In this document: one piece after another, positions 60,708-64,000 of the stretch
Numbering within the stretch: the stretch's first letter is position 1
Layout: the number at the start of each line of letters is the position of its first letter
Assembly: GCF_000189635.1 (NCBI RefSeq)
Contig: NW_002476418.1
Location: forward strand, 124,001-188,000
Direction of reading: 5' to 3'
DNA from: Tetrahymena thermophila SB210
Lineage: Eukaryota > Ciliophora > Oligohymenophorea > Hymenostomatida > Tetrahymenidae
DNA length: 64,000 bases
Notes under the pieces: model-generated
Databases searched by the model: none
What the model was told of the DNA's origin: nothing
Seen by the model: only the letters and a program-made list of their open reading frames with translations
Position numbers and translations under genes: made by a program

Positions 60708-63700
60708 TCATTTAATTTATAAGGGTGAGTTCTTTTATTAGTTATTTTTTATTTATCCTGGTTGGTCAGTTATTGTTATATTATCAACAAAACTGCTATT
60801 TTATGTAGGAGGAGCGGGTATTAGAAGTTTTAAGTAATCAGAGAATTAAAGTTTGAATTTATTTTCTTCGTCCTCCTCTTATTCATTTTAGTTTACATTA
60901 TTATTGATATTGAATAACGCAAGTATCTCTTCCTTTAATAGTTTTATGTAACATTAAGAATAGTTGATTCCTTCTCTTTTCAGGCAGTTGCCAATATCCT
61001 CTTTTAAAATGACACCTTTCTTTTGAGTGTCAATATAATTAAATATTTTTTATTGGTAATCTTCATTAATCAGAATATTTCTATCAATATTTGCTTCTAA
61101 GAATTGGGTGTATTCAATGTATTCATCCATTTTAGTGTTGATTTATCCCACCTTTGATATAGAAGACTCAGACATGTTGCTTACTATTTTTTGAATTTCA
61201 GCAACAGATTAATTGTAACCAAGACTCGTCATTGATTTTTAAAGAGTTGCTGTATTAATGATGCCTTCATTGTTGTAATCAATGGCTCTTTATATAATAA
61301 ATACATTTTTTATTATAATTTAATTGTAATAATTATTTTACCTGAAAACTCGAGTCAGATCTTTGATGAATGAATTATTTGAAAACATTTTATGGTAGAG
61401 ATGAATGTAAAGACGCTAGAAGGGAGTTAATTTTTAGGGGTATGACTTAAGATTGTTGATGTGCTTAAGTTATACTATTCTTCCTTAATCATATTAATGA
61501 GTATTTTACATTTTAAACCATGGATGTTTGAGAGCAGATGACATGTCAATTCTTTTATTTGGATCCACACAAATCATTTTGGTTATAAGATCTTTCGCTT
61601 ACTTAGAAATAGTAACTTCGTCTCTGAATTCAAAATTTCCTTTTCTTATTTATTCAAATATCTCTGTGTCATTTCTTCCTGTAAAGGGAAACTCTCCATA
61701 AAGTATGCAGTACAGTATTACTCCAAGACTCCAGATATCGCAACGTTTGTCATAATTTTGAGTAAGGACTTCAGGAGCAATATATTGAACAGTTCCTACT
61801 ATAGTTTACATATTGTTTGACTTAGAAGAATAATTTGATTAAGGAGTATAAATAGATAAGCGCGATTGCTCTAATTTGTAGTTTTCATTCAGTTAGTATT
61901 TTATCATTTCAAGTTAGCTATTGTATTGCTTTGATAGGCCAAAGTCTATCATTTTCAGTTCTGACTAATCTCTCGTAAAAAGAAAATTTTCAGGCTTTAA
62001 ATCTCTATGAACTATTCCTAGTTCATGTAAATATTTGACTGCTGATAACATCTAAGACATAACCTAGCTAGCCATTTACTCTGAAAATCTTTTTTATTCT
62101 AAGACTAGTTATAGTAATTATCCTCCATCACAATTCTATAAAATAAATAAATGATTGAATTGATAAATTTAAATTTATGTAGAAATAATTAACTATGTAA
62201 AGAAAGCGATTTGTTATATTAGAAATTTTTAAAGATTACAATTCACTTTATCGACTCTTTGTTGCGTTATGATAAAAATAGATGAAAGACAGATATATGC
62301 TTGTAATATTGTACAATCATGTGAATGATTTATTATAATTTATCTAAATTAAATGCCTTCTCAAATAAGCAGTATTCTTTCTTTAGTTGGGGAAAAAACT
62401 TTTTTATCAAAATATTGCACTTATGATGTTCAAATTTGATTATTATAATCAGAGAAGACGTATTATCCTTTGTTATTTTATAAGGTAGTTAATCAAATAT
62501 CGTATCAAACAAACTAACAAGCAAGATAAATTATTTATTTAAAATTTTATAAGTACTATTTTTAGCTGTTTATTTAAAATTGTTTGGCTTAACAAAAATG
62601 TTTGTGATAGATACATACTAAAAGAAATTGCTCTTGATATTTTCAGTCAATTTTTTTGAAAATTCTTTTTGGTAGAGAAATTTTACATCAAAGTAGCATG
62701 TTTTGTGTATTTAATGAACTTTAAATCTTATTTATTTTGAAAAATTTACTATCAACTTTTAGAAACAAAAAACCTTTTAATGAATAGATAAACTCTTCAG
62801 ATTTTAATCAGAGGAAAAGAAATAGAAAATCCAAAATTAAGATAAAAATTGAAATTTATTCAGATTTGCAAAGTTATTTTTGTCATGCTAAATAATAAAG
62901 TGATAGTTGACCATTTACTTATTTTGCTTGTTGAATTACTTTTATGTAGAAATTTTTTATTGCTTTTAAAAGAAACAAATTGAAATTGTATCTTTAATAG
63001 ATTATTAAAGGCAAAGTAGAGTTATTCAAAATAATATTTTGCTTTCTTTTTAGCTAGTTATTTTTGTAAATTAATTTAATTATTTTAATACCTCCATAAC
63101 CAAGTAAAAATGTTTATCATCCTGGTAGCATTCATAGAGTTTTGCAATGTTTGGATGGTCCAGTTGGCGAAAGATGCTAACTTCTCTATAAAGCCAGTCA
63201 AAATTTTTTGTATCTCCTCCTGCTTCTTTGGATATACACTTTACTGCAAACCTTTTTGAAGGGTTGGAAATTAAACTTGCTTCTTTTACTGTACCAAAAG
63301 TTCCTTTGCCTTGAATGAATATAAATAAGTATATATAAATTATTTAAATAACACAAATCAAATTTAAAATAAGTCTATATCAATATAAATGATGTAGATT
63401 TTAATAGAACCAGATTATTTATTGCTCTGAAATTGAAAAATTACACAGAGAATATTTTTCTAATGCAAAAATAAATAAAAAGCAAGCTTTCTTTACCTAA
63501 AACTGTATCTGAAATGTTATAAACGTTTTTGATATTTTCAGTGGTTATAAAGCACCCTAGCGAATCGCTAATTGAAGAATCGATGCAGATTTTTTTGTTC
63601 TTCCTCACTTCTGCTGCGCTGTTTGTCAAGGAGTTCTTTTACCCATCAAGGAGACATTCTTGAATGAGCTTATCGGGCTTTTGATTCTAGTTAGCTGTAG

Positions 63701-63797
63701 CAGCTGCATAGTTTTTAGATTTATCTGTAGTTTAGACATCCTTATCCTCTATTCTATGAGTTTTTTTAGGTTTACCATTAATACAAGCTTAGCCCAT
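60708..63797 (-). CDS. Calcium-dependent protein kinase with acylation-type N-terminus
   Basis: Four exons close in phase (63797-63497, 63309-63092, 62135-61342, 61287-60708), giving 630 residues. The N-terminus [12 protein letters not shown] fits N-myristoylation at Gly2 with palmitoylation at Cys5, so membrane attachment is likely. The kinase domain is complete: glycine loop [11 protein letters not shown] lysine in FAVKCIS, catalytic loop [12 protein letters not shown] in KMIDFGLSK, and [11 protein letters not shown]. An insert of about 30 residues follows DFGLSKQY, lengthening the activation segment. After HPWF come a junction region and an EF-hand-like domain. Loop 1 ([12 protein letters not shown]) and loop 3 ([12 protein letters not shown]) lack the final glutamate, and loops 2 and 4 are barely recognisable, so calcium binding may be weak. 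Intron 2 is long (62136-63091). Confidence 0.9.
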
Positions 63798-64000
63798 GTC
63801 TTAAAATCAGCTATAAACTATTTACTTAACAGTATAAATTAAATCCCTTTTGTCTTAGTATGATATGATGATAGAATAACTAAGTGTTTGCTAGTTTATT
63901 CTCTGCTTGATTCCTCTTTTTTTTATAGCTTTTATATACTATTATTATAAATATTATTAAACTTATTGAATTTTTTATGTATGTATTAAATATTTTTAAT
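63798..64000. other. Upstream region of the kinase gene
   Basis: AT-rich flank that should include the kinase promoter. No element recognised. Confidence 0.55.

Overview
The window is about 80% A+T. Its long open frames appear only if TAA and TAG are read as glutamine and TGA is the only stop. Introns are short, AT-rich and mostly start with GTAA and end with AG. Together with the gene families present, this points to nuclear DNA of an oligohymenophorean ciliate, most likely Tetrahymena or a close relative. Standard-code gene finding fails here: almost every real gene is cut into pieces by in-frame TAA/TAG. All coordinates below come from reading the sequence by hand with the ciliate code. 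Where intron phases and codon totals closed exactly (the potassium channel, the calcium-dependent kinase, and the family genes at 32517, 39813, 43673 and 55768), the models are solid; elsewhere exon edges are approximate.

The window is dominated by a minus-strand array of one two-pass membrane-protein family. There are 13 recognisable copies (positions 1, 2089, 4916, 7886, 10812, 18362, 21895, 32517, 36701, 39813, 43673, 48069 and 55768) plus one strongly decayed relic (about 35630-36190). Each protein has a short cytosolic N-terminus, a first membrane segment, an ectodomain of about 270-290 residues with four conserved cysteines and many N-glycosylation sites, a second membrane segment, a Q/N/E-rich cytosolic linker and two small conserved C-terminal exons. 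Two subfamilies exist: type 1 (1-24.1 kb, plus the copy at 36.7 kb) and type 2 (32.5-34.9 kb and 39.8-58.1 kb). Copies grew by segmental duplication that carried flanking DNA along. At least three copies are broken: an internal deletion at 6.6 kb, a 5-base loss at 38.6 kb and a 2-base gain at 49.9 kb. I do not recognise a named family and assign no function.

Single-copy genes interrupt the array. A leucine-rich-repeat protein gene with about one repeat per exon lies at 14.0-17.5 kb (minus). A highly diverged 14-3-3 protein lies at 25.3-26.3 kb (minus), divergently oriented to a six-transmembrane potassium channel with the ciliate-type cyclic-nucleotide-binding region at 27.1-31.7 kb (plus, seven exons, 1159 residues). 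To the right of the array are an MTH1/NUDT1-type Nudix hydrolase (58.8-59.3 kb, minus), a decayed fragment of a second Nudix copy (about 59.65-59.77 kb), and a calcium-dependent protein kinase with an acylation-type N-terminus and degenerate EF-hands (60.7-63.8 kb, minus).

Unexplained structure includes a seven-unit tandem array at 52.5-54.8 kb whose cores share an open frame ending at the same stop, a dispersed element with a palindromic end found in opposite orientations at 7.4-7.6 and 13.4-13.7 kb, and a 24-copy CTAT microsatellite at 47.1 kb. I saw no rRNA, tRNA, CRISPR array, telomere or chromosome-breakage sequence.
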